Below are positions 21,728-33,440 of a stretch of 64,000 nucleotides of DNA, piece after piece. The notes beneath the pieces were generated by a model. That model was not told where the DNA came from and did no database searches. It worked only from the letters and a program-made list of their open reading frames with translations. The translations under genes were made by a program, and so were the position numbers. How positions within the stretch are numbered: position 1 is the stretch's first letter; every line of letters begins with the position of its first letter. The stretch comes from Periplaneta americana (taxonomy: Eukaryota; Arthropoda; Insecta; Blattodea; Blattidae), in assembly GCF_040183065.1 (NCBI RefSeq), contig NW_027185501.1:1608501-1672500 (forward strand), given 5' to 3'.

Positions 21728-23057
21728 TTTTGTTTTAGCACAGTGACATACACACAACCAATTTTTTGTGAAGTTTTTTACTCCCCACAAAGTCGACTTC
21801 CAATCGCATAGTAGTGTTCACAGGCACAGTGATGGTAAGCAAAGTACAGTTGTGATTCTAGGTATTAAATAAATTGTCTCAAATCGTGTGTTATCGAAAA
21901 ATTTGTTATGTTAAAGTAACTTATTTCAATTTTTAATATATCGTATAAATAAACAACTATATTATTGTATAGTTGAAATTGTTAAAACTTTGATTCTAAA
22001 TATTTTTATTCTATGTTTCTTAAGTGAATTTTAATGTTTTAGTTCGCATAAAGCAAAGATATGAAAATTTGTTTTTGAACTGTGCTTGCTTGAGATGTTA
22101 CTTCTTGTTTGAAGAGAAAGTCCTAGAAGATACTGTTGGTCGAGTTAGAGAAATATGGAGTTGGAGCAGAGAATGCATATCGTCTCTGTGCCTCCAAAAC
22201 TCGCTATATGCATTTAAACAGATTTTTCAAGAGAAAGAAAAACATTGTCAATTTCAGTCCCTTGAATTTCAAAGCTATATTCAATCATTACATGAAAAAT
22301 GATGAAACTGTACCGTACCGAAAGTAGCTTTGAAAATCAAGGTGATTAAAAGTGATCATGTTTATTTTTTCTCTCTCCTGAAAAATCTGTTTAAATGTAT
22401 ATAGTGGATTTTGGAGGTGCAGCAATGATATTTTATATATTGATGTAATATTTCATATCTGTTCTGAATTTGAACTGAGCACAAGAGAATAAATGGTATG
22501 CGTTATGTATGTTACAGTGTATGCATTTGTCCTGAAAATATAAATATATTTATATTTCTACACTTCTTTAACTAATACGTTCAAATGAAATATCAAAATT
22601 CATGATTGTAAGTAATAACAGTAACAGTGATAAAGCATCGAAATATTGATCTCTGAAACAAATTCTATCTGTGCTTTCAATATCCTCGTGAAGTGGCCGA
22701 CTGAGAGATAAGGATGATAAAAATTAACTTGGGGTCAATCCTGAAACCTCTCCACTGATGCATAACACCAGAGGAGGAGCAATGCTTGAATAAATTGTCA
22801 AAATGAACTAGTTGTTTTGTAACAATCTGAAGAATTGTAGGAATTACAACCCTTTCTCAGTGATTAGTCTCTCTCTCTTTTTTTTTCTATATGTATTTCC
22901 TCTTATTTTTTTCTTTTCTAACCCTTTCTTCCTTTCTTTGAAATAACAATGTTGAATTTTGATGCAGTGAAATCATATCCATGAACATCAGGCATATTTT
23001 TTTATCTTTATGTATGAGTATATGTATGTCTCATAAAGGTAGCTTTTTCATTTTCAG
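21728..23057. other. Intronic sequence before exon 5
   Basis: No repeat boundaries found. Two overlapping ORFs at 22,024-22,327 compete in different frames. Neither is recognisable, and a Polr1A exon is not required here because exons 4 and 5 splice in phase. Confidence 0.5.
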
Positions 23058-23250
23058 AAAAAAATGTTCAAAAACCACGTTCACGTACAAAGTTTGTGGA
23101 GTTCACAATAAATGATCTTGTTAATGCATTAGAGAAATCTGTAAATGAATTGAAGGCTTGCCCAAATTGTAAGGCGCCTATGAAGAAAATCTCAATGTAC
23201 CGAAACAAGTTGATGATCAAAGTCCAGAAAGCTTCGACAGAAACAGAAAG
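23058..23250 (+). CDS. Polr1A: Polr1A exon 5, second zinc pair
   Basis: The acceptor is CATTTTCAG and the donor GGTAAGAA. Joined in phase to exon 4 it gives a lysine-rich start, then NDLVNALEKS and ACPNCKAPMKKIS, where C-x2-C supplies zinc ligands matching RCPHCK of vertebrate subunits, followed by a KLMIKV strand. It leaves phase 2. Confidence 0.88.
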
Positions 23251-23534
23251 GTAAGAATGGATTTATAATTACTAATACAGTTTGAAAGCAAGCAACCCCT
23301 TTTTAATGAATCTTGTCCTTAAGTAGGAGTTTTTGTTAAAAGAGGCTTACGTAAAATGGAAAGGAAAGGCTAAAATAACTAGTACTCACACGTGTGTTGT
23401 GTACAAAACATTATAATCATTTAATTAGGCCTACAATTTTATTTACAATACACTTCATTATTATATTTTTGTAACTCTTCAAGTGGTAGGCACAAATGTT
23501 TTTTCACTTGGTTGAACCTGAACCATACTGAAAT

Positions 23535-23720
23535 TAGGCATTGAAAAATGTCTTTTTTCTTCTTCTCCATTGTTCCCCATAATGAAGTAATTGGCAAACC
23601 ATGCCTTTTGCCGTATGCGATAGTGCTATTTGAGGATTGGCCTCGACATCCCTTATTATTTTCACTTTCTGTCCGATAGTTAATTTCTTCCAGTTAGTTG
23701 TCATTATAATGATGCATAAA
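23535..23720 (-). pseudogene. Fragment of a pogo/Tigger transposase N-terminus
   Basis: The minus strand reads WKKLTIGQKVKIIRDVEANP, the start of the helix-turn-helix DNA-binding domain of CENP-B/Tigger-type transposases, then loses the frame. Only about 50 codons remain. Confidence 0.6.
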
Positions 23721-23859
23721 CTAACAAAAGAACTTGGAAACAGGATCCACACAACTCGCGAGAATAAAGCAAGCAAAGCAACCATCTGTGAAAGCAACAC
23801 AAAGCAAGACCGTAAACAATGATAAAGAATAATGCTGCCACATGGCACTGCATTGCCAT

Positions 23860-24815
23860 AGATTGAGATGTGCTGAGCTGGTACTATTGATTATTGAAAG
23901 TCAGGTCGATATTTTGGACTTTGTTTTCATAAAATCCAGTTGAAAAATATTCCCGAAAAGCAGGATTTCCCTTAAATCGGGTTTTCTTAAAAGGAGAATC
24001 AATTACACTATTACATTATTTTTATGGCAATTTGACTGGAACTTACCAGATTATTCTTTGAAAACTGGAATGTTGTTGTTGCTGTTTTCAAATGCCAGGC
24101 ATTTGACAATAAAGTCATTTGACCTCTTGCACTCCAATATTTTTCAAAGAATGTTAAAATCGGGTTTTACTGCAATTTCAATTTATTTGTTAGAGTATCC
24201 CTCATCGTTTTCTTTTCCACTCGTCTTACTTCTCTCCCTCCTTCTCATCTTTTCCTTCCTCTCTTTTGTCTTATTATTAATCATAATCATCATCATGATC
24301 TTTCTCCTTAATTGTGACGTAACTACACATCATGGATAAATTTTCATTAAGAATGAATATTCTACACTTCATTGACAAGGCATTTAATTTAATAGATAGC
24401 AGTTTTGAAATTTCTAATGCTAGAGAAGAGTATTTAGAATTGAAATTTTCATTAGAGTAGATAAATATTTACTATATCTGTTTTCACATTTGCTTGAATC
24501 TGTTGGTTTGACAAGTTTATGTGGATTGCAAGTTTCTTTTAACTGGCACTGCTATAGCAGTTACAGCATCCTGTCTTTTCCTGTGTTGTGTTCGGACAGT
24601 TCACATGAATTTCCTTTTTGTCCGTTTTTAGTTCTCAGACCCAATGTAATTTGACTTACTGTATATGTTTTCTAGTGGTCAAGTTTATATTTGTAATATG
24701 GCTTTTCTTTGTGGATAAATTAGTAGTGTTATGGGATAATTATTTCTGTTTTCTTTTACCGTTTTGTCAAGTGTATTTTGTAACATTGTTATTCATTACA
24801 TCTAGTGGGATAACA
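23860..24815. other. Intronic sequence with a LINE 3'-tail fragment
   Basis: At 24,071-24,150 the minus strand matches the last 80 bp of the RNase H LINE (GTCAAATGACTTTATTGTCA and CAA tail), a heavily 5'-truncated insertion. Around 24,180-24,300 the sequence is pyrimidine-rich. Nothing else is recognised. Confidence 0.7.
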
Positions 24816-24984
24816 CAGCGCAGTCGAGAAGTCTCTCTGCAATGCTGGTAGCCCGTGGCGCTATCATGCAGCACATGACGGACTGGGGGGTGAGGCTGTC
24901 AAACTGGAATGAGTGGGGGAATGCCAATTGTCTACAGGGTTACTAGAATTAACAGAGCTGCAGAGGGACTTTTCGATTGCACTG
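24816..24984. mobile_element. Small MITE with about 27-bp TIRs
   Basis: CAGCGCAGTCGAGAAGTCTC at the left and, inverted, CAGTGCAATCGAAAAGTCCC at the right, continuing to CTCTGCA. A similar half-end, CAGCGCAATTGAAAAGTC, recurs at 25,521. Superfamily uncertain; a TA follows the right end. Confidence 0.65.
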
Positions 24985-25087
24985 TATTAAAATGGATTTG
25001 AGGGAGGTGAGATATGGTAGGGACTGGATTAATTATGCTCAGGATAGGGACTGATGGCGGGCTTATGTGAGGGCGGCAATGAACCTC

Positions 25088-26813
25088 CATGGATGAATAT
25101 ATAATAGAATGCGAAACTTACAGAGTTTCCCGTAACACATACTAGAGGTGCTGTTGTAGAAAATGATCTTGCTGCCACCTGTTAGAGGGAGGGGCGTTAT
25201 TACATCTAGCAGCGCACCAAGTAGCGAAAAGAGTAATTACTCCATGCGTTTAGCAGCACACCTGGTGACGAAAATGTTAAACTGTGCAGAAAGTATTCCC
25301 TCCCACCCTCATTGATATTCAAAACTAACCCAATTGAAATAAAACATTTACATTTTTATTCCTCACAGCATCTTCTACTGAAAATTCTTACCGGAGCCAA
25401 CAGGAAGATAAAAGAGACGATCTATTTTACACTACCCATTTAAAATATAACCAGACAGACACAAAAAAATAAAGCAAAAGGTTAGGTAATTGGGATTGTA
25501 TTCTTTGGGTATTTATTGTACAGCGCAATTGAAAAGTCTACAAGAACTACTTAGATCAGTGATCGCCAAAAGCTGTGTCGCGACACATACCCCTGCCTCC
25601 ACTCAAGCTTAACCATGACATCATATCCCCACCCTCTGTATATAGCCATTACTTCGATATAAGTAAAGACGTTTATCAACAGTGGACGTACACATGTAAT
25701 GTTGCAAGTGTGTAGGATAATATGTTTCGATGCCTTTTCGAAAACAGATCATAAGTAAAAACTTAATTTTAAGGAGCATGGGAGGAAAAGTATTTATTTT
25801 GTGCAGATGGCAAAAATATGAGATACTTAATTTATTGTAAAATTTTAAATGAAGTATAAAAGAACAATGTACGTTGTTATTATTCTTCTTGTTATGAAGA
25901 CTACCACGCCCTTACCTGTAACTTCAATATTTCATTAATAAACGAACAATAAAAAAATATTGGCTTCTATGTCTTAATCGGTGTAAAATACTTCCATGTT
26001 TTTTTCGACGTATGTAGTGTAATTTGAATATTTCATTAATAAATAAACAATAAAATGTATCGGCTTCTATGTCTTAATCGGAGTAAAATACTTTCACGTT
26101 TTTTTAAGTATGTAGTGTAATTTATAACTTCGTGACCAGCCTGGTATGCTTTTCTAATTTCAAATATCTGCTGATGTAAAGTACACGTTCTTTTTATGGT
26201 AAATAAGAAAATAGATTTATTTTATTTTATTAATAATACAAAAATAATGAATAAGAGAATAAAAAAAAATATATGGAAAAAAGTGTGTATAGTTAATAAG
26301 TAAAAGAATATTATATTGCTTTTGTTTTTTGGTCACAGTCCGTCTCTATACTGTCATTCACTGCATTAGCCGAGGAGATATGCATTCCAACCCTCTCCCT
26401 GCGATAGTGGTGTGCGGGTTGCATTTCTATTACGTCACAATTTCGTGGTGTTTGGCAACCACTGACTTAGATAGTTCAATTTATTATATTACTATTACTT
26501 TACAATACATTCAACAACACTATTTTTACAACATCCATAAACATCACTGTTTAACATGCACTGCTTATACACACACGTATCACTTTATGTTCACTTATTA
26601 GCAAGTTTCTCTCTGCCATCTTGGCTCCTCATCGAGTCCTCGAGCAATATCTCAAACGGATAAATAGAGAACTCTGGGTAATGTACCCAACACATAGATC
26701 TAATGTTCACCACCTACCCACCTACGACGTTGGGCTCTGATCATCTTATTTCAGCCCCCCACTGCCAGATGGTGCTGACCGTAGTTTCGCATCCTATTAT
26801 ATATTTATCCATG
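25088..26813. mobile_element. 1.7-kb TIR element with 7-bp TSD GAACCTC
   Basis: Left end CATGGATGAATATATAATAG and inverted right end CATGGATAAATATATAATAG; the repeats continue for about 30 bp. GAACCTC is duplicated at 25,081-25,087 and 26,814-26,820. It contains a hAT-type MITE and no transposase. The superfamily is not identified. Confidence 0.85.
25557..26464. mobile_element. hAT-type nonautonomous element
   Basis: Begins CAGTGATCGCCAAAAGC and ends, inverted, CAGTGGTTGCCAAACAC. Perfect 8-bp duplications ACTTAGAT flank it (25,549-25,556 and 26,465-26,472), as expected for hAT. A tandem pair of about 110 bp lies inside (about 25,920-26,125; shared GGCTTCTATGTCTTAATCGG). No coding capacity. 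Confidence 0.88.
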
Positions 26814-26845
26814 GAACCTCTGGGTTCTCTAAAAGCCATCTAGTG

Positions 26846-27617
26846 GCTTGTTTTTATGTGTCTTCTGTCAAATGATTTTTTTTCGGAGCTAATAATCAGT
26901 GATGAAGAAAATTTAGACTATCTGAATGTGTAGTCAACTGTCTTTCTGTTACAGTTGCTGGTTAGTTTCTATATTCCATGTAGCTTCTGTTACAAGTTCA
27001 TTTTAAAGGCTAACTGGTACTGGAAATGTTGATTGTATTGTTATACTAATTGAGTAGTTATAGGTAGGTAAGACTGTGCATCCGAAATTTTTTTTTTTTT
27101 TTTTTTTAATTGTAACTACTACTACTACTATTGCTATGTGCTCCATTTTGGGGGGGGGATTCTTAAAGAAGAAATCCATAAGAATCATTACCAAGTGTTT
27201 CCTCTTTCCTGTTTGTAAACTCGCCATTAATGTTGGTTGATACGAAAGAGCTGCATTCTGCATCTTTTTGTACATTCAAGCAGGTAATTGTGTTTCTCGA
27301 AGGCTGTGCTAAATTTTCTTTGTTATTTTTCTGGTTTCTCGTGTGACTAATGATACAATTGAACTTTTCCTTGGGTCACAGTCTGACTTCTTGTGTCAGT
27401 GGTTTCTCGTATTTACTTTCTCTGTAAGTTCCCTGATTCAGGGATTAAGATATTGATGAGAATGATTAGTGATATTTTTGGGTTGTTATAATCCTTTCAA
27501 TCTAATGTAAACATCCTTATATGTTTCGATCATGTGATATCAATAACGTTTTTACTTTTCATCCAGAAAAATAAATTTTGATTCCTCTTAGATTACATGA
27601 TGGTGTTTTTGTTTCAG
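26846..27617. other. Intronic sequence before exon 6
   Basis: Contains a T-run at about 27,090-27,108, a short CTA repeat and a G-run at about 27,150. No features beyond these. A 90-codon minus-strand ORF through the homopolymers is not convincing. Confidence 0.5.
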
Positions 27618-27686
27618 GAACCAAGCATCTAGTGGAATAAATAGGGGGAAGTTCGTTACAACTGTAATTCTACCAGATGAATCAAG
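27618..27686 (+). CDS. Polr1A: Polr1A exon 6
   Basis: A short exon of 69 bases between TGTTTCAG and GTATACAT. It encodes RNQASSGINRGKFVTTVILPDESR with split codons at both ends. Its ends fit exon 5 and exon 7 exactly, and the end DESR-THLRKLW matches the family pattern SAREHLSALW. The donor is non-consensus at +5 but acceptable. Confidence 0.78.
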
Positions 27687-27834
27687 GTATACATAAATGA
27701 TAAGATTTAATTTTCTTCTGTTATCACTTTGTTTTTTTCCCTCCCAAATCTTAAACAGAGTAATATATCCTATGCTGGTGCTGAATTTTCATGTTTTTAA
27801 AATGTTCGAATCATTATTTTTGTGGCTGTACTTT

Positions 27835-28099
27835 CATATCGTCGCTTGAATGCAAGAACTAGGTAACTCGAAATTTGCGGTTTTTAGTTACCTCTTTTAT
27901 AGCATAGCAAAAATCGCACAAAATTTAATCCAGGACCTAGGTAACTGATCGAACGATACCAGCGACATCTATTTTCCAATGTAACAAATAGGTAAAAGAA
28001 AACGAGACATATTCCTTAGTGCAATAAATAAGTAAATGGGCAATGTCACAAAATATGAAAAATCAAGTTACCTAGTTCTTGCATTCAGGCGACGATATG
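27835..28099. mobile_element. 265-bp MITE with 33-bp TIRs
   Basis: CATATCGTCGCTTGAATGCA at the left matches the inverted right end with one mismatch over 33 bp, up to AGGTAAC. The interior is AT-rich and noncoding. It lies 149 bp after Polr1A exon 6. Confidence 0.85.
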
Positions 28100-28843
28100 A
28101 TATTATAGAATACTACGGACAGTTGTGATACATTTGAAATTACCGTAATTTCAGTAATAGATTTTCTTGCTTTCATCAGTTTGCAAGGTCAAAAGGGATG
28201 GCTGCTTAGTCAGTTTCAAAATGTTTGACAATTTAGAAGTTTGTGTCGAGTTCTTTATGCAAAATAACTGTATTAAAGAAATTTAACATAATCCGCATTC
28301 TGTACAAAAAGACTCTGCATATCAACAAACATACCACAAAATCTTCCGGCTCCCCAACTTCTGATTGGTTCTATGTTTGTGCTGGAAAATAAGGCATGCA
28401 TTTACACTGACTGACGACATGACATAATAGAAATTATTTTAAGCTAATAACTTAACATAAAGCATAGAATGCATGTGGAATTTTTACAAGAATGTATTAA
28501 ATTTTGAATGGGTATCCCCTGTTGACCTTATGACATTTTAGGCCTGAATTCCCAGCAACAACACAGCACATCACTGATACAGTATTGTAATACAGTAACA
28601 GAAACTGATTGATTGGCCACCATTTCCATTACTCTGTTTGGGTTAGTGTTTTGAGTGATGATGCACCTTACACAACCTCTTTGTTATGTTATCATGTCTC
28701 ATTGCAACAGTCTGTGATCGACCCCATTTACAAATCACATTCTTTCTTGACAGTCTTAATTAGTTTTCAAACTACTTGAAATATGTTTCGTGTTTAAAAA
28801 ACCTGCAAGTTTACCAACAGGTGTGTTTTCAGACAGGGAACTG

Positions 28844-29194
28844 CAGTAAAACCTCGTTAATCCAGACTAATTGGTGGGGTGGGGCAAGTTGACCGATTTA
28901 ACGAAGGTCCAGATTAACTGAAATAACCTAAAAGAGCAGTAGAAAGTGCATTAAAACTTCGTTTATAGCAAAAAACATGTTTATTATAGTGTATTTAAAG
29001 GGTATAGGCCTAAATACACTATGCAGTACAGCAAAATGTAAAGCAATACATACAATGTAGTAAGTTACATTATTGTAGTTCCACAGTTCTAATGTATAAA
29101 AGTAAGTTTTAAAACAAGGTTCTTCAGTTTTTTCAAACTTATCTGTTTTTTGCCTATCTGGATTAAGCGAATTTCGATTAACGAGGTTTTACTG
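28844..29194. mobile_element. pogo/Tigger-type MITE
   Basis: Termini CAGTAAAACCTCGTTAATC and its inverse are typical of Tigger/pogo nonautonomous elements. The right arm is interrupted by substitutions. The region between is noncoding. Confidence 0.8.
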
Positions 29195-29528
29195 CAATTA
29201 ATGTCGCATTTTAGGTGCCATAAAGAGGCTCTATGTTCTGTAGCCACTAGGAAGGGCTACAGATACGTGCTTGAAGCTTATATTTCGATACAGTAAGCTC
29301 CTCGCAATACCATGCTACATTGGGTCAGAAAATGGCATTTAACACACTCTGTAAGAGACAAGAATTGTGTTTCTCATTGGAGGAACATAACGTCTGAAAA
29401 TACACAAAGTGTAATCTGTGCACGACATGCATTATCATTTTGACTAGCAGAGTGCAGTTTAAGGAGTTGCATGGAGTTCTGTAGATGGTTCTTAGGGTTA
29501 AACCAGACATGGATATGTATTAGGTTCT

Positions 29529-31175
29529 CATTTCTGTAGACATGTCTTCCAAAAAGGGGGTGCCTGTATTTTTATCAGAGAGGATCTATTATTTAGTAAA
29601 ATTGATATATCTGATTTTTGCCTTGAACAAGATATTGAAATCTGTGGAATACAAATTGGTTATGAGATATCAAATTTAATTATCTTATGTGTTTATAGGG
29701 CGCCAATGGGAGATTATAAGAAATTTACAACTAACTTAGATTCATTATTGAAAAGACTTTATAAACCACATACCGAATTTGTAATCTGTGGTGACATAAA
29801 CATAGATTATCTATCAGAAAGCTCACGTAAAAGAAAATTAAACTCACTTCTTGAAACTTATAATCTTAGTCACACAGTAAGTTTTCCAACCAGAACACAA
29901 GCTGGAAGTAGTACTGCCATTGATAATATATTTATAGATAAAAGTAGATTGAATTCCTATTCAACAGTACCATTAGTCAATGGCCTGTCTGATCACGATG
30001 CACAAATTCTAAGTGTTTTCAATATGAGTGAAAAATTCCAAAGTGTTAATCTAAAAATAAAAAAAAGGATTATAAATGCTGAATCTCTTCATCATTTAAA
30101 TACATGTCTACAAAATGAATCTTGGGAAAATGTATATAGTACCGATACCATTGATATTAATACTAAATTTAATGCATTTTTCACTACATTTACGAATTAT
30201 TTCAATGAATGTTTTCCAGTCAAGGTGGTGAAAAAATGTAAAAGTAAAAACATGTGGATAACTCAGGGAATTAAAATATCATGTGCTAGAAAAAGGAATC
30301 TATATTTAATGAGTAGGAATAGTGATGATCCTCATGTTCTTAATTACTACAAGAATTACTGTAAAACTTTGACAAAAGTTATAAAAGATGCAAAGAAAAT
30401 GTATCTGAATGAAAAAATACAAAATTCAGATAATAAGATTAAAACTATTTGGGATATTATTAAAAATGAAACTAATCGATATTCAAAGAGTGAAAATATT
30501 ACTTGCATTAAAATCAATGATAGTAAAATAGATAACCCAAAATCAATTGCAAATCATTTTAACGACTTCTATATAAATATTATTCAGAACTTAAACATTC
30601 AAGATTGTGCAGAAGATGCTGCACTTGGTTACCTAACTGATGCATTTAACACTGAGTTTTTAGGTCTCAAATTTATTCCCACTACCGCAGCAGAAATCAT
30701 GCATGTGATAAAACAACTAAAAACAAAATATTCCTCTGGATATGATGAAATTTCAAGTAAAGTTCTGAAAGCTTGTTCTGAAATATTATCCCCTCCGTTA
30801 AGCTATCTATGCAATTTGTCAGTGCAATGTGGTATTTTTCCAGAAAGACTCAAATATTCAATAGTAAAACCAATATACAAAAAGGGAGATAAATGTACTA
30901 TTGCTAATTACAGACCCATATCATTATTAACAACATTTTCAAAAGTGTTTGAGAAAGTTATGTATAATAGATTATATCATTACCTGGAGTCCAACAATAT
31001 ATTAGTTTTAGAACAGTTTGGATTTAGAAAACAAAAATCGACAGAGAATGCTGCTTTTAGTTTGGTGGATGAAATACTAAATTCATTAAATTCGAAACTA
31101 CATGTAGGTGGGATTTTTTGTGACTTGGCTAAAGCATTTGATTGTGTAGACCACAGTATATTAGTAAAAAATTGA
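29529..31175 (+). pseudogene. Endonuclease and N-terminal RT of CR1/Jockey-like element
   Basis: The frame is open from 29,529 without needing the ATG at 29,706. Endonuclease motifs: VICGDINIDYL, AIDNIFI and LSDHDAQIL. RT motifs: SSGYDEISSKVLK, PIYKKGDK..NYRPISLL, EQFGFRKQKSTENA and FCDLAKAFDCVDH. The shift near 31,170 (six instead of seven A) causes the stop at 31,173-31,175. Confidence 0.9.
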
Positions 31176-32233
31176 AGTTTTATGGTATTAAAGATGAGAT
31201 GTTGGGTTGGTTTACATCGTACTTATCAAATAGAAAACAAAAAGTAGAAATAAATGTACCAAATAGTCATAAAGTTACTTATTCAGAATTTAGAAATATT
31301 AAACATGGTGTTCCGCAGGGGTCAATTTTAGGTCCATTGTTGTTTCTAGTTTATATTAATGATTTAGCCTTGACCATAAACAATTCATCCCATGTAATTT
31401 TATTTGCAGATGATACAAGTGTAATTATTTCAAGCAAACAATACGATAATTTTATAAACACTTCTAATACAGTGCTGAATCTAATGAATGAATGGTTCCA
31501 TGCAAATAAACTAGCACTTAATGTTGATAAAACCAGTGCAGTCAAATTTAGTACACACAATAGTGCTCAGGTTTCCTACAGTATTCGATTAAATGGAACT
31601 CATCTCAAAGAATCTATAAGCACAAAGTTTCTTGGATTAGAATTGGATAATCACTTGAACTGGAAAACGCATATAGAATGTATTACTCGTAAATTGAGCT
31701 CTGCCTGTTATGCATTAAGATCCTTATCTACTATTGGTGATATAAACTTACTTAAAATGTCATACTTTGCATATTTTCACTCTGTAATGAAATATGGATT
31801 AATATTCTGGGGTAACTCGTCTGAAGCTAAACACGTTTTTGTTTTACAAAAGAAAGCTATAAGAATAATGGCCGGTGTGCATAAAAGGACCTCATGTAAA
31901 AATATTTTCCGAAACTTAGAAATCTTGACTTTACCTTGTGAATACATTCTTTCCCTAATGATGCTGTATATTAAGAACCAAGATAAATTCAGTACTAATC
32001 AAGACATTCATCATTTTAATACAAGACATAAATCAGATCTTCATCTACCCTCTGTTAGTCTAAGCTGTTTTAAAAAAGGAGTTCGCTATTCATGTATAAC
32101 AGTCTTCAATGCACTGCCTAATTATCTTAAAGATTTGAAGAACAACGAGAAAAGGTTCAGAAAAGAATTAACCAAATTTCTACATACTCATACCTTCTAC
32201 ACAATTGATGAATTGTTTATGCTTGTGAATTGA
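31150..32233 (+). pseudogene. C-terminal RT of CR1/Jockey-like element
   Basis: Continues LKFYGIKDEMLGWFTSYLSNR, HGVPQGSILGPLLFLVYINDL, FADD at about 31,408 and the post-catalytic SVMKYGLIFWGNS. The frame ends at YTIDELFMLVN with TGA. All catalytic motifs look normal, so one base separates this copy from an open RT. Confidence 0.9.
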
Positions 32234-32940
32234 ATTATTCTACTTAAATGACATGTACAATTTTATTTAGTTCAACTAAAATATGTTTTTATAGTGACTT
32301 AATCTGTTTACTATGTATTGTATTTTTTGTTTAGCATAACTGATGAATTGTATGTACTGTAAATTGAATAATATACTGTATAGGTCTACTGATGAATTGT
32401 TTAAGCTTATAAATTGAAATAATCTACTTCATATGAATTGTATAGCTTAACGAAAATACTAATTTGATTGTATATGTTTGTATAGTTTGGCTGATGAATT
32501 GTATATGTTCTTAAAATGATTACTAGTCTGTGTAGCTCTACTGATATATTGTATATAGACCTACTGTAAATTGAATGGTAATATGTATAGCTCAACTGAT
32601 GAATTGTTTATGATTATAAATTGAATTAATCTACTTGATATTAATTGCACAAATTTGTATAGCTTAATGAAAGTATGCTACTTTGTATTGTATATATTTG
32701 TATAGATTTGGCCGATGAATTGTATATGCTTTAAACTGAATAGTAATCTATATAGCTCTACTGATAAATTGTTTGTGTTTGTAATTTGAAGTAGTTTGCA
32801 TGATATGTATTATCAATTTCTGTATATCACAACTGGTTGAATTGTTTATGCCTTAAATTTAATTAAATTGTTTTGTATTATAATATAGCTCAACTTATGA
32901 ATGATCGTTTGCGTTTGTAAATTTAATAATCTGATTGGCT
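32210..32940 (+). repeat. Degenerate tandem repeats forming the LINE 3' region
   Basis: About ten variants of a unit built on GATGAATTGTTTATGC, TAAATTGAAT and TGTATAGCTCAACT recur every 60-120 bp. The first unit overlaps the end of the ORF, including the codons of the last seven residues and the stop. Divergence increases irregularly downstream. Confidence 0.8.
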
Positions 32941-32959
32941 ATGTATTGTATACTTTTAG

Positions 32960-33235
32960 TAGAGCCATCGATGTTGCTCAGTCGACAGACTCGCTGGGCT
33001 GCTGATCCGGAGCTGCGTTCGGGCTTGGGTTGGATCCCCCTTTGGACTTTGGTTTCTTCGGAGGTTTTCCCCAGCCGTGGGACTGAAGCCGGATGGTCTA
33101 TGGCGAGTCCTTGGCATCAACCCCTTTGATTTGATTACCTGGTTGGGTTTTTCCGAGGTTTCCCCCACCGAAAAGGCAAATGCCGGGTAATATTTTGGCG
33201 AATCCTCGGACCTCATCTCATCTCACTACATCTCG
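32960..33235 (+). mobile_element. tRNA-derived SINE (family 3) inside LINE 3' region
   Basis: The head has A-box-like TTGCTCAGTCGACAGAC and B-box GGGTTGGATCCCC; the body contains GTTTTTCCGAGGTTTCCCCC, shared in part with family 1. It interrupts the 3' region of the CR1/Jockey-like LINE, whose end resumes at about 33,237. Confidence 0.75.
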
Positions 33236-33440
33236 CCAAAATGTAAAAAAAAAAAATGTAAAAAAATTGTACAAAATTGTAAAAATTGTAGAAAATTACT
33301 AAATTGTAAAACTATAAAAATTTGTAAAAATTGTAATTGTAATATTGTAAAATGTTGACATGTTCCACATCTTAAAGCTTCATTGCTCATGTAAGATCTA
33401 TGGAATAAAATAAATGAATGAATGAATGAATGAATACTCA

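Larger units (their letters stand above)
24987..26845 (+). mobile_element. RTE-like 3'-end fragment split by a DNA element
   Basis: 24,987-25,087 matches the last coding bases and 3' end of RTE-like copy A (3,971-4,077), and 26,814-26,845 continues it (GAACCTCTGGGTTCTCTAAAAGCCAT). The 1.7 kb in between is a later insertion with a 7-bp duplication. No TAAG tail remains. Confidence 0.8.
29520..33440 (+). mobile_element. CR1/Jockey-like non-LTR retrotransposon, 5'-truncated
   Basis: Starts within the endonuclease (HFCRHVFQKGGACIF at 29,529), runs through RT to a stop at 32,231, and has a long 3' region ending TGTAAGATCTATGGAATAAA plus a GAAT repeat at 33,410-33,436. The 3' region consists of degenerate repeats and is interrupted by a SINE. 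The single coding lesion is a one-base loss in an A-run near 31,170. It lies in the 6.9-kb intron between exons 6 and 7, same strand as the gene. Confidence 0.9.

Noticed and set aside
22024..22327. Additional Polr1A exon or separate gene
   Set aside because: Exons 4 and 5 already splice in phase with the expected protein length, two different frames compete, and neither matches a family I know.
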